DNA of 5,679 bases from an uncultured Flavobacteriales bacterium (GTDB lineage Bacteria; Bacteroidota; Bacteroidia; Flavobacteriales_D; Sanyastnellaceae): positions 1 to 5,679 of the forward strand of contig CALKYI010000340.1 in NCBI GenBank assembly GCA_938003665.1, written 5' to 3'. The translations under genes were made by a program, and so were the position numbers. Below the pieces are notes generated by a model. The model searched no databases. It was not told where the DNA came from and worked only from the letters and a program-made list of their open reading frames with translations. Below are positions 1-5,679 of this stretch, in pieces (positions within the stretch are counted from its first letter, which is position 1; every line of letters starts with the position of its first letter).

Positions 1-508
1 CCACGAGGTACATCAGTGTACCTAGGATGGTCACCAAGGCCAACACCACGCTCAAGAAGACGATAATGCGCCTGCGGCTCGCCCGCAGAGCGGTCTGCAG
101 GCCTCGGGCTTCCTCAATGAAGCCGACCAGCTTCAATACGCGAAACGCTCGCAGAAGGCGCAAGATTCGAATGACCCGTAAGCTGCCCGATCCGGGAATG
201 AGCAGTCCAACGAACGTGGGGAGGGTGGCCAACAGATCGACGATTCCAAAGAAGCTGGTGGCGTAGCGAAGCGGTCGCTTGACCACGAACAGCCGGGTGA
301 TGTATTCGATGGTGAAGAGCCCCGTGAACACCCATTCGAGTGCCACAAACGTACCGCGGTAGCGGTCGTGCCAGTCCGGCACCGTCTCGGCCATCACGGT
401 GACCACGCTCGCCACGATGAGCCAGAGCAGCAGCACGTCGAACCGTTTGCCGGCCGGCGTGTCCGCTTCGAAAATGATTTCGTGCAGGCGTTCGCGGGAA
501 CCTTTCAT
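1..508 (-). CDS. Voltage-gated-type ion channel (ion transporter family), N-terminal part, C-terminus beyond window
   Basis: This is an inner-membrane cation channel of the voltage-gated (Kv-like) superfamily; 169 residues are visible before the window edge. The start is the ATG at 508, the only ATG upstream of S1. Segments in order: S1 about residues 23-43, S2 about 53-75, S3 about 83-104, S4 about 109-127, and the start of S5 about 147-169. S4 carries a basic residue at every third position (R111, R114, R117, R120, R123, K126), the classic voltage sensor. S2 has F65-x-x-E68 and S3 has D91, which fit the gating-charge transfer centre of Shaker-type channels. The pore loop and selectivity filter lie outside the window, so K+ selectivity is inferred, not seen. 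The gene begins 18 bases after the stop of the dehydrogenase gene on the same strand and probably shares its transcript. The family call is firm; the transported ion is less so. Confidence 0.9.
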   Translation of the reverse strand, partial: MKGSRERLHEIIFEADTPAGKRFDVLLLWLIVASVVTVMAETVPDWHDRYRGTFVALEWVFTGLFTIEYITRLFVVKRPLRYATSFFGIVDLLATLPTFVGLLIPGSGSLRVIRILRLLRAFRVLKLVGFIEEARGLQTALRASRRRIIVFLSVVLALVTILGTLMYLV

Positions 509-526
509 GTCCCGAATATCGGAGAA

Positions 527-1414
527 TTAGCGGAAGTTGGGCGCCACCACCAAGTCTTTGCTGCCTGGGGTGTGCACATAGAACCCTCGGCCGCTCTTGA
601 CGCCGAGGTGACCGGCCGTGACCATGTTGACCAACAGCGGGCACGGTGCGTATTTGGGGTTGCCGAACCCCTCATGCAGCACGCGCAAGATGCTCAGGCA
701 GACGTCCAATCCGATGAAGTCGGCCAATTGCAGGGGACCCATTGGGTGTGCCATTCCGAGTTTCATGACTGTGTCAATGGCCTCCACGTCTGCGACACCT
801 TCGTGCAGGGTGATGATGGCCTCGTTGATCATGGGCATTAAGATGCGGTTGGCCACAAAGCCCGGGTAATCGTTGACTTCTACCGTGACCTTGCCCAAAG
901 CCTTGGAAAGCTCCATCACAGCAGAGCAAGTGGCATCGCTGGTGGCGTATCCACGGATGACTTCCACCAATTTCATGACCGGAACCGGGTTCATGAAGTG
1001 CATGCCAATGACTTGCTCGGGGCGGTTGGTCGCTGCTGCGATTTGGGTGATGGAAATCGAAGAGGTGTTGGTAGCGAGGATGCAATCGGCGGGTGCCGCG
1101 GCGTCCATGGCTTTGAAGATTCTCAGGTCGAGGTCCGCGCGCTAGGTGGCAGCTTCGACGATGAGGTGGGCGTTGGCCACACCTTCATCCATGGCGGTGC
1201 TGGTGCGGATGCGGCCTAACGTGGCCTTTTTGTCCGCTTCTGAGATCTTTTCTTTTTTGATGAGCCGGTCGAGGTTGCGGCCGATGGTGCTCAGTGCCCG
1301 TTCGAGGGCGGCGTCTTGTACATCGATCAGGGTAACATTGAATCCCGATTGCGCAAACACGTGGGCAATTCCGTTGCCCATCGTTCCTGCGCCGATGACT
1401 GCGATTTCCTTCAT
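527..1414 (-). pseudogene. hbd: 3-hydroxybutyryl-CoA dehydrogenase interrupted by one in-frame amber codon
   Basis: The intact enzyme would oxidise or reduce 3-hydroxyacyl-CoA / acetoacetyl-CoA with NAD(P) in the cytoplasm, in beta-oxidation or butanoate metabolism. Read through the stop, the frame gives 295 codons, the usual family length. The Rossmann motif GAGTMG is at residues 8-13 with D31 after beta-2. Family catalytic positions are present: S118 (in TNTSS), H139 (GMHFMNP), E151 (KLVEVI) and N189 (PGFVANR). The C-terminal domain carries INEA, AIDTVMKLG, HPMGPLQLADFIGLD and KSGRGFY. Codon 91 is TAG (1144-1142), so the gene splits into a 90-residue NAD-binding piece and a piece whose first ATG is at 1108. 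Both halves are in the same frame, so there is no indel. The gene starts 4 bases after the DUF5606 stop and ends with TAA. The family is certain; whether this is a true pseudogene, a sequencing error or a suppressed stop cannot be settled from one sequence. Confidence 0.88.
1142..1144 (-). other. In-frame amber (TAG) codon 91 of the dehydrogenase gene
   Basis: The minus strand reads GCT GCC ACC TAG CGC GCG GAC, where relatives have VEAAT-E-N/R. The position lies 48 residues before the catalytic His, the same offset as Glu110 from His158 in human 3-hydroxyacyl-CoA dehydrogenase. A single GAG to TAG change explains it. The other visible stops in the window are TAA or TGA. Confidence 0.9.
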
Positions 1415-1418
1415 GTGG

Positions 1419-1943
1419 TTATTTCTTGGCAGCAGCTTTTTTGGCGGCTGGCTTTTTGGCGGCCGGCTTCTTCGCTGCTTTCTTCTTGGGTTCCTCTGCT
1501 TTTTCCTCAGCCTTTGGTGCCTCGGCTTTTGGCGCCTCTTCCTCTTCTTCTGCCTCTTGCTCCAATGGGAAGGCGTTGTTCTCCTTCAAAATGGTGAACC
1601 ACTGGACCAGTTTTTTGAGGTCCGAATTGTACACGCGCTCATGATCGAGTTCGGGAATGACTTCATCCACAAAATCCCGTGTCGCTTGTGCGTCGCCTTT
1701 GACATTGGGTGCGTCGTTGGATCCCACGTGCTCGTTCATGCGATTGAGAACGTCCATCAACAACACGTCCTCACCGGTCGTGTACATGGTGATGTCGGCC
1801 AAGCTGCTGATGCGGCTGGTGCCAGGAATGCTCAAACGCTTGCGGTCCAACATGGACTCCACAACGAGGTTGGAACGGTTGGTCACCAGGATGCGGTACA
1901 AGCCGGGTTTGCCGGCGATGGCGATGATTTCTTGAATGATCAT
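1419..1943 (-). CDS. DUF5606 domain protein with acidic then Lys/Ala/Pro-rich C-terminal tail
   Basis: This is a 174-residue cytoplasmic protein of unknown function, matching by eye the DUF5606 family found in Bacteroidota. The diagnostic start is MIIQEIIAIAGKPGLY, followed by a region with VVESMLDRKR, SSLADITMYTT and the conserved end ERVYNSDLKKLVQWFTIL. I chose the ATG at 1943 because family members begin a few residues before 'ISGKPGLY'; a GTG at 1976 would add 11 residues. After the domain come an acidic linker (about residues 128-151, Glu-rich with repeated EAPKA) and a strongly basic tail (about 152-174, repeated AAKKP units) resembling histone H1 C-termini. That composition suggests nucleic-acid or polyanion binding by the tail, which is inference. 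It sits 55 bases after the HsdR-N-like gene and 4 bases before the dehydrogenase gene, consistent with one transcript. Domain assignment is from memory of the family. Confidence 0.85.
   Translation of the reverse strand: MIIQEIIAIAGKPGLYRILVTNRSNLVVESMLDRKRLSIPGTSRISSLADITMYTTGEDVLLMDVLNRMNEHVGSNDAPNVKGDAQATRDFVDEVIPELDHERVYNSDLKKLVQWFTILKENNAFPLEQEAEEEEEAPKAEAPKAEEKAEEPKKKAAKKPAAKKPAAKKAAAKK
1422..1490 (-). repeat. Lys/Ala/Pro codon repeats encoding the basic tail
   Basis: Near-repeated AAG/AAA-rich and GCC/GCA-rich units encode tandem AAKKP-type motifs in the last 23 residues of the DUF5606 protein. Such low-complexity coding repeats usually vary in copy number between strains. Confidence 0.7.
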
Positions 1944-1998
1944 GGCGCGAAAATACTCCAATGGGGTTATCTCCACGAATTTTCTGCACGCGCGGCGC

Positions 1999-2502
1999 TC
2001 ACCCCGTCATTTCTGCATAGCTCGGAATGGTCTCCAATGGATAGAATTGGGCACCATCGAATCGGTAGCCTTGGTGGTGCAAGCCGTTCGAAATGACGAG
2101 GAGCGGCGTTCGCACTTCCAAGTGGTACCGCAAAACTTGATTGAGAACGGCTTGTGTTAAGGCCACATCGGGGCGTTTCAACTCCACCATGAGGAGGGCT
2201 CGGCCGTCCGGAGCGTGGCACACGACATCGGCAAATTGGGACTGGCCATTCAATTCCAGCGGCAACTCTACCGACGTCAGGTTGAGGGGATAGCCGAGGT
2301 CATTGGAGAGGTAGTTGAGCCAGTGTTGACGCACCCATTCTTCGGGTTCAAGTGCGACCGTTTTTTTGCGAGCGAGGCAAGGGGTGACGACGCTCGTCCC
2401 GTCGCTACTGGGCTGCCATTTCAGCTCGAAAGGGGGCAAGTTGAGCGGCACGTAGGTGCACGGCCCCAGTCGGATGCGTGCTGTCGGTAAATCCTGTGCC
2501 AT
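1999..2502 (-). CDS. Stand-alone HsdR N-terminal-like PD-(D/E)XK protein
   Basis: The 167-residue protein matches the type I restriction HsdR N-terminal domain family (HSDR_N_2-like) but has no helicase region, and no hsdM or hsdS gene is near. Recognisable blocks are LNLPPFELKW (20-29), LEPEEWVRQHWLNYL (51-65), E79, FADVV with D92, and MVELK with E107 and K109. The QVLRY stretch gives Q122-x-x-x-Y126, the motif that follows the nuclease core in HsdR. All residues expected for a metal-dependent nuclease are therefore present, though activity is inferred. The start is uncertain: ATG at 2502 is the first reasonable choice, but a GTG at 2451 lies nearer where relatives begin and would give 150 residues. 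The longer open frame upstream to 2940 is only the reverse of holA. It is head-to-head with holA, an arrangement I recall as common in Bacteroidota. It probably leads the minus-strand gene group. Confidence 0.82.
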   Translation of the reverse strand: MAQDLPTARIRLGPCTYVPLNLPPFELKWQPSSDGTSVVTPCLARKKTVALEPEEWVRQHWLNYLSNDLGYPLNLTSVELPLELNGQSQFADVVCHAPDGRALLMVELKRPDVALTQAVLNQVLRYHLEVRTPLLVISNGLHHQGYRFDGAQFYPLETIPSYAEMTG

Positions 2503-2507
2503 GGGCT

Positions 2508-2515
2508 CAAAAATA
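2508..2515 (-). promoter_or_regulatory. Candidate Bacteroidota -7 promoter box for the minus-strand genes
   Basis: The minus strand reads TATTTTTG, an exact fit to the TAnnTTTG box used by the primary sigma factor of Bacteroidota. It lies in the 40-base gap between the HsdR-N-like gene and holA. Transcription would begin close to 2502, leaving the ATG there almost leaderless but giving about 50 bases of leader if the GTG at 2451 is the start. I see no good -33 TTG element at the expected distance, so this stays tentative. Confidence 0.35.
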
Positions 2516-2542
2516 CCGCATCCGCATTCTATCTTCGTGGGC

Positions 2543-3559
2543 ATGCCGCATCGCCAGGTTATCCGAGACATCCAGGCCGGTTCTTTGAAGCCGGTGTACC
2601 TCTTGCACGGCGAGGAACCGTACTTTATTGATGAGATTGCGAAGGCCCTCGAAAACAACGTGGTGGAGGAATCCATGCGCGATTTCAACCAAACAGTGGT
2701 GTATGGCCGTGACAGCAATGTGGACCAAGTGCTCGAGGCAGCGCGGCGATTTCCGATGATGGCCGAACGCCAGTTGGTGCTGATGCGCGAGGCGCAGGAT
2801 TGGCCGGCATGGCGCCGCAAGGATGACATGGCCAAGCTGGAAGGGTATGCGCAATCTCCGGTCGCCTCAACGGTCTTGGTGTTCTGCTTCAAAAACAAAA
2901 AGGCCGACGGGCGCCTCAAAGCGGTCAAGGCGATCAGCAAGGCAGGAGTGTTATTCCTCAGTGAAAAGGTGCGCGATTACAAATTGCCGGAGTGGATCAG
3001 CAATTACGTCCGCGACGCAGGCCTCAGCATTTCTCCGCAAGCCGCCCAAATCCTCGCAGAATACCTGGGCAATGATTTGCGCAAAGTGGTCAATGAATTG
3101 ACCAAGCTGAGCATCGTGTTGCCGGAAGGCACAGCGATTGAACCCGAGCACATTGAGAAGCACATTGGCATCAGCAAGGATTACAACGTCTTTGAGTTGC
3201 AGCGGGCGCTCGGGTCGAAAGACTTGCAGCGTGCCCAGCGCATCACGGAGTTTTTTGCGGCCAATCCCAAAGACCATCCCGTGGCGATGATCATGCCCGT
3301 GCTCAATAGCTTTTTCAGCAAAGTTTACGCGTACCACGGTTTAAAGGACCGCTCGGGTCCGGCCGCTGCAAAGGCGCTCAGATGCGCTCCGTTTGCGGTT
3401 AAGCAATACGCGGAGGCTGCGCGCAATTACCCCATGGACAAAGTTGGCAGGGTATTTGGCTATCTCCGGGAAGCCGACCGCAAGTCCAAAGGCCAAGGCA
3501 ATGCCACTACGCCCGACGCCTTTTTGCTGAAAGAAGCGGTTTTCAAAATTCTCCATTGA
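2543..3559 (+). CDS. holA: DNA polymerase III subunit delta
   Basis: This is the clamp-loader delta subunit, which opens the beta sliding clamp at the replication fork within the gamma/tau-delta-delta' complex. The 338-residue product matches usual bacterial length (about 340). The N-terminal hallmark PVYLLHGEEPYFIDE is at residues 17-31; the degenerate GEEPY loop replaces a working Walker A, as expected for delta, which does not bind ATP. The middle domain includes RQLVLMREA, VFCFKNKKADGR and the conserved LAEYLGNDLRKVVNELTKL stretch. The C-terminal helical domain starts near YNVFEL (214-219) and includes HPVAMIMPVLNSFF. I chose ATG 2543 because relatives begin about 16 residues before PVY; the ATG at 2501 would add 14 non-conserved residues and its bases overlap the start codon of the divergent gene. 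A 47-base gap separates it from the first OmpA-family gene. Confident call. Confidence 0.95.
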   Translation: MPHRQVIRDIQAGSLKPVYLLHGEEPYFIDEIAKALENNVVEESMRDFNQTVVYGRDSNVDQVLEAARRFPMMAERQLVLMREAQDWPAWRRKDDMAKLEGYAQSPVASTVLVFCFKNKKADGRLKAVKAISKAGVLFLSEKVRDYKLPEWISNYVRDAGLSISPQAAQILAEYLGNDLRKVVNELTKLSIVLPEGTAIEPEHIEKHIGISKDYNVFELQRALGSKDLQRAQRITEFFAANPKDHPVAMIMPVLNSFFSKVYAYHGLKDRSGPAAAKALRCAPFAVKQYAEAARNYPMDKVGRVFGYLREADRKSKGQGNATTPDAFLLKEAVFKILH

Positions 3560-3606
3560 TTGAAAGTGGCTAACTTGCACTCCCGGCTTCAGGCCTGACT
3601 TTAGAA

Positions 3607-4791
3607 ATGAAAACAACTGGAATTACGATGATGAAGCGTTTAGCAATGGTGTCCTTCGTGGCATTCTTGGTGATGGGGGCGAACCCCACGACCGCTCAAG
3701 AGGACAACCTCGTTCCCAACGGAAGCTTTGAAAATTCTGACTTGCGCAAATTGAAAAAGCAAGGCGAATTGGAAACCTACACCGAGGATTGGTTCCGCGC
3801 CACAGAGGTGCTCCTCGACTTGTATGCCGAAGGCATGAAGTCTGAAAAAGTCAACATCCCAGATAACATCTACGGCACGCAGGAAGCTTCTGACGGAGTC
3901 TGTTATGCTGGACTGCGCGCGTACAGCAAAGATCCCAAGCGGAAGCGGACGTATTACGAGGTGGAGTTGACGACCGAGATGGAAAAGAACCAGCTTTACT
4001 GCGTGTCCTTCGACATCAGCCTCAGCGACTTGTCGCGTTACGCCGTCAACGGCATCGGCGCGGTGCTGAGTGACCGCAAAGTGGAGCAAGGCAACACCGG
4101 ACTACTGGTTCGCACGCCGGACGTTTTGCACAAAACCGATAAGGTGATGTCGTTGGTCGACGGGTGGGAAACCGTTTGCGGCACCTACATTGGGTCCGGG
4201 GAAGAGGAATACCTCATCATTGGTGGTTTCCATACCGACAAGGACATCGAAGACGAAAAGATCAAGAAGCCGTCTGACGTACCTGGCGTACAAATCGGCC
4301 ACGCGTACTACTACCTCGACAACGTCAAGGTCACCCCTATCGAAGCCAAGTCGCAATGTGCATGCTCGGCGGCCGATGAGATTCGCACGGATTTGGTCTT
4401 TGGTGCTGCCGCTCCTGGCCCAGACGCTTCGGCCGATGAGGTGGTCGCTGGTTCGGCCGTGTACTATGCCTTCTTGAAGCGCCGCCCAACCGGCGCAGGC
4501 GAGATGGCCATCAAGCGCCTCGCTGACCTCTTGAAGGACAACCCATCTTGGAAGCTCCGCGTAATCGGACACACCGACACGGATGAATTCAACGAAGGCA
4601 AAATCAATCCGCGTTACCGCGAGCTCGGCTACAAGCGTGCCGAAGAAGTGGTGAAGAAGTTTGGGGAGTTTGGCATCGCCGCGGACCGCTTCATTGCGGA
4701 TTCGATGGAAGCCGATGACCCGGCAAGCACCCGCGACTCGGACATCAGCCGTGCGAAGAACCGCCGCGTGGTGTTCGAATTGGTGAAGTAA
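3607..4791 (+). CDS. Secreted OmpA-family protein with N-terminal NGSFE sandwich domain (paralog 1)
   Basis: A 394-residue exported protein, likely anchored to peptidoglycan in the periplasm or outer membrane. A Sec signal peptide covers about residues 1-30 (basic MMKR, hydrophobic core, PTTA|Q cleavage); ATG at 3607 is used, though in-frame ATGs at 3628 and 3631 would give a shorter, more typical signal. The mature N-terminus has the NLVPNGSFE motif opening a predicted beta-sandwich (about 34-245) with the family pattern G-x-CYAGLRAYS, then YYYLDNVKVTPIE. A C251-A-C253 pair marks the linker. The C-terminal OmpA-like domain (about 280-394) has GHTD (321-324), an RAEEVVKKFGEFGI helix and SRAKNRRV (381-388), where D324 and R382 are candidates for diaminopimelate contact. 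The first OmpA strand is atypical (VYYAFLKRRP, not the usual FDFDS). The next gene is a diverged tandem copy starting 10 bases downstream. The precise role is unknown. Confidence 0.9.
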   Translation: MKTTGITMMKRLAMVSFVAFLVMGANPTTAQEDNLVPNGSFENSDLRKLKKQGELETYTEDWFRATEVLLDLYAEGMKSEKVNIPDNIYGTQEASDGVCYAGLRAYSKDPKRKRTYYEVELTTEMEKNQLYCVSFDISLSDLSRYAVNGIGAVLSDRKVEQGNTGLLVRTPDVLHKTDKVMSLVDGWETVCGTYIGSGEEEYLIIGGFHTDKDIEDEKIKKPSDVPGVQIGHAYYYLDNVKVTPIEAKSQCACSAADEIRTDLVFGAAAPGPDASADEVVAGSAVYYAFLKRRPTGAGEMAIKRLADLLKDNPSWKLRVIGHTDTDEFNEGKINPRYRELGYKRAEEVVKKFGEFGIAADRFIADSMEADDPASTRDSDISRAKNRRVVFELVK

Positions 4792-4801
4792 TCCCACCGC
4801 A

Positions 4802-5679
4802 GTGCAGCGCATTGCGCGTACCATAGCATTTCAAAGCCACCCTTGCAGCCTGCGGGGGTGGCTTTCTTTTGTTCTTCTGTTTGCGGCAGCAAGTGGGTGG
4901 GGGCAAAACTTGATTTCGAATGGAAGTTTCGAGGAGATGGAGTGGTGCCCCAACGACTACACGCAGTCTGAACTAAAAACGTTGAAGGGGTGGGGGCAAT
5001 GCAATGCCGGTACCCCGGACCATTTTGATGCCTGCGCCGCCGGTTCGGCTTCGGGCGTGCCCAAAAACATTTTTGGGAGCCAACAACCCCTCGATGGTGA
5101 GGCGTACGCCGGACTCGTCTTGTATGCTTCCTCCAAACCCAACTACCGCGAATACCTTCATGCAGAACTGGAGCGCCCGCTCGATGCCAACGAATGGGTG
5201 TGCGTGGAGTGGTGGGTCTGCGCGGCAGACATGGGGCGGTTGATCACAGACGGGATGGGTTTTCACTTCAGTGCGTCGCCGTTGCGCGAAGTGGGGGAAA
5301 GACGCTTGGATGCCGTCGCCCAAGTCGAGAACCCGCTCTTGAATCTACTCAGCGACCGCTGGAGCTGGACCAAGCTTAGTGACGTGTTTCAAGCTCAAGG
5401 TGGCGAAGCGCACGTGACCATCGGCAATTTCCGTCCGCCTGCCGAATTGAAGGTGCTCGAACGCCGCGACGCTCCCAGCGAATCCAGTGCCTGGGCCTAC
5501 GTCTACTTGGACGGCATCCAAATCACCCCGGTGGATCAACCGGACGACTGCAGCTGCCTCAACCGAACCATCGCCGAGGGTGTGACCGATCCGCCTTGGC
5601 AGGTGTACCAGCGCGAGCACGTGCGGTGGGACGCCGTCTTGTTCGACTTTGATTCGAGTGAATTGACGCCCACGGCCCT
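4802..5679 (+). CDS. Secreted OmpA-family protein (paralog 2), start GTG, C-terminus beyond window
   Basis: This is a tandem paralog of the preceding gene; 292 codons are visible. No ATG or TTG occurs in frame between the upstream stop (4784-4786) and the mature domain. GTG 4802 is the only standard start that keeps the signal peptide; a CTG at 4850 would also keep the hydrophobic core WLSFVLLFAAASGWGQ. Cleavage before N36 would release NLISNGSFEEMEW. The sandwich domain has LDGEAYAGLVLY, NYREYLHAELERPL and VCVEWWVCAADMGR, aligning with CYAGLRAYS through SDLSRYAVNG of paralog 1. It ends AYVYLDGIQITPVD, followed by C250-S-C252, the same CxC linker feature as in paralog 1. The OmpA domain then begins with a classic VLFDFDSSELTPTA strand and is cut by the window end. 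A terminator-like hairpin overlaps its first codons. Expected to be envelope-located; the specific function is unknown. Confidence 0.85.
   Translation, partial: MQRIARTIAFQSHPCSLRGWLSFVLLFAAASGWGQNLISNGSFEEMEWCPNDYTQSELKTLKGWGQCNAGTPDHFDACAAGSASGVPKNIFGSQQPLDGEAYAGLVLYASSKPNYREYLHAELERPLDANEWVCVEWWVCAADMGRLITDGMGFHFSASPLREVGERRLDAVAQVENPLLNLLSDRWSWTKLSDVFQAQGGEAHVTIGNFRPPAELKVLERRDAPSESSAWAYVYLDGIQITPVDQPDDCSCLNRTIAEGVTDPPWQVYQREHVRWDAVLFDFDSSELTPTA
4833..4880 (+). terminator. Intrinsic terminator-like hairpin with T-rich tail
   Basis: AAAGCCACCC (4833-4842) pairs perfectly with GGGTGGCTTT (4856-4865), a 10-bp stem. The intervening 13 bases can extend pairing through GCA/TGC. The tail CTTTTGTTCTTCTGTTT is T-rich but interrupted. 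It sits 41 bases past the stop of OmpA paralog 1 and is its likely terminator. It also lies wholly inside the reading frame of paralog 2, encoding part of the signal peptide. Confidence 0.75.

Noticed and set aside
1109..1145. Frameshift as the cause of the split dehydrogenase
   Set aside because: Both halves are in the same frame and spacing to the catalytic residues is normal, so only a substitution to TAG is needed.
1948..1955. TATTTTCG on the minus strand just before the DUF5606 start, as a promoter
   Set aside because: One mismatch to consensus and only four bases from the ATG; the short gap to the upstream gene fits cotranscription better.
1146..2096. Long plus-strand open frame (316 codons) opposite the DUF5606 and dehydrogenase genes
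   Set aside because: It is antisense to two recognised genes, its composition (runs of Leu/Phe/Gly) comes from reversed Lys/Ala codons, and it shows no family resemblance.
2530..2537. TATCTTCG as a -7 promoter box for holA on the plus strand
   Set aside because: One mismatch to TAnnTTTG, too close to the ATG at 2543, and no -33 element upstream.
2503..2940. N-terminal extension of the HsdR-N-like open frame up to 2940
   Set aside because: This part is the exact reverse of holA codons; conserved HsdR-N residues begin only downstream of about 2451.
3571..3578. TAACTTGC as a promoter box for OmpA paralog 1
   Set aside because: It fits TAnnTTTG poorly and the nearest upstream TTG is at the wrong distance.
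3589..3598. Perfect 10-base palindrome TCAGGCCTGA between holA and OmpA paralog 1
   Set aside because: With no loop it cannot form a normal hairpin, no T tract follows, and a single short palindrome is expected by chance.

Overview
The window reads as chromosomal DNA from a member of the Bacteroidota, by eye moderately GC-rich. The lineage call rests on a DUF5606-type protein, a lone HsdR-N-like nuclease-fold protein head-to-head with holA, OmpA-family proteins with an N-terminal 'NGSFE' sandwich domain, and the lack of clear Shine-Dalgarno sequences. It is almost fully coding, and no gap between genes exceeds about 60 bases. I see no rRNA, tRNA, CRISPR array, insertion sequence or phage gene.

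Left half (1-2502), minus strand. Four genes run the same way with short gaps, probably as one transcript. In order of transcription they are a small PD-(D/E)XK protein resembling the N-terminal domain of type I restriction subunit HsdR (2502-1999), a DUF5606 protein with an acidic then Lys/Ala/Pro-rich tail (1943-1419), a 3-hydroxybutyryl-CoA dehydrogenase broken by one in-frame amber codon (1414-527), and the N-terminal 169 residues of a voltage-gated-type ion channel that runs off the left edge (508-1).

Right half (2543-5679), plus strand. holA (clamp-loader delta subunit) starts only 40 bases from the divergent HsdR-N-like gene. Two tandem paralogous secreted OmpA-family proteins follow. 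The first is complete (3607-4791). The second begins 10 bases later at a GTG (4802) and runs off the right edge as its OmpA domain starts. A strong intrinsic-terminator-like hairpin with a T-rich tail lies inside the signal-peptide region of the second gene, so the same bases may both end the first transcript and encode the start of the next protein.

Most of the content is ordinary housekeeping and envelope gene content. The items most worth a second look are the single amber codon in an otherwise intact dehydrogenase, the terminator embedded in a signal-peptide coding region, the stand-alone nuclease-fold protein with all catalytic residues retained, and the divergence of the two OmpA paralogs. 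I did not find convincing evidence of a new multi-gene system.
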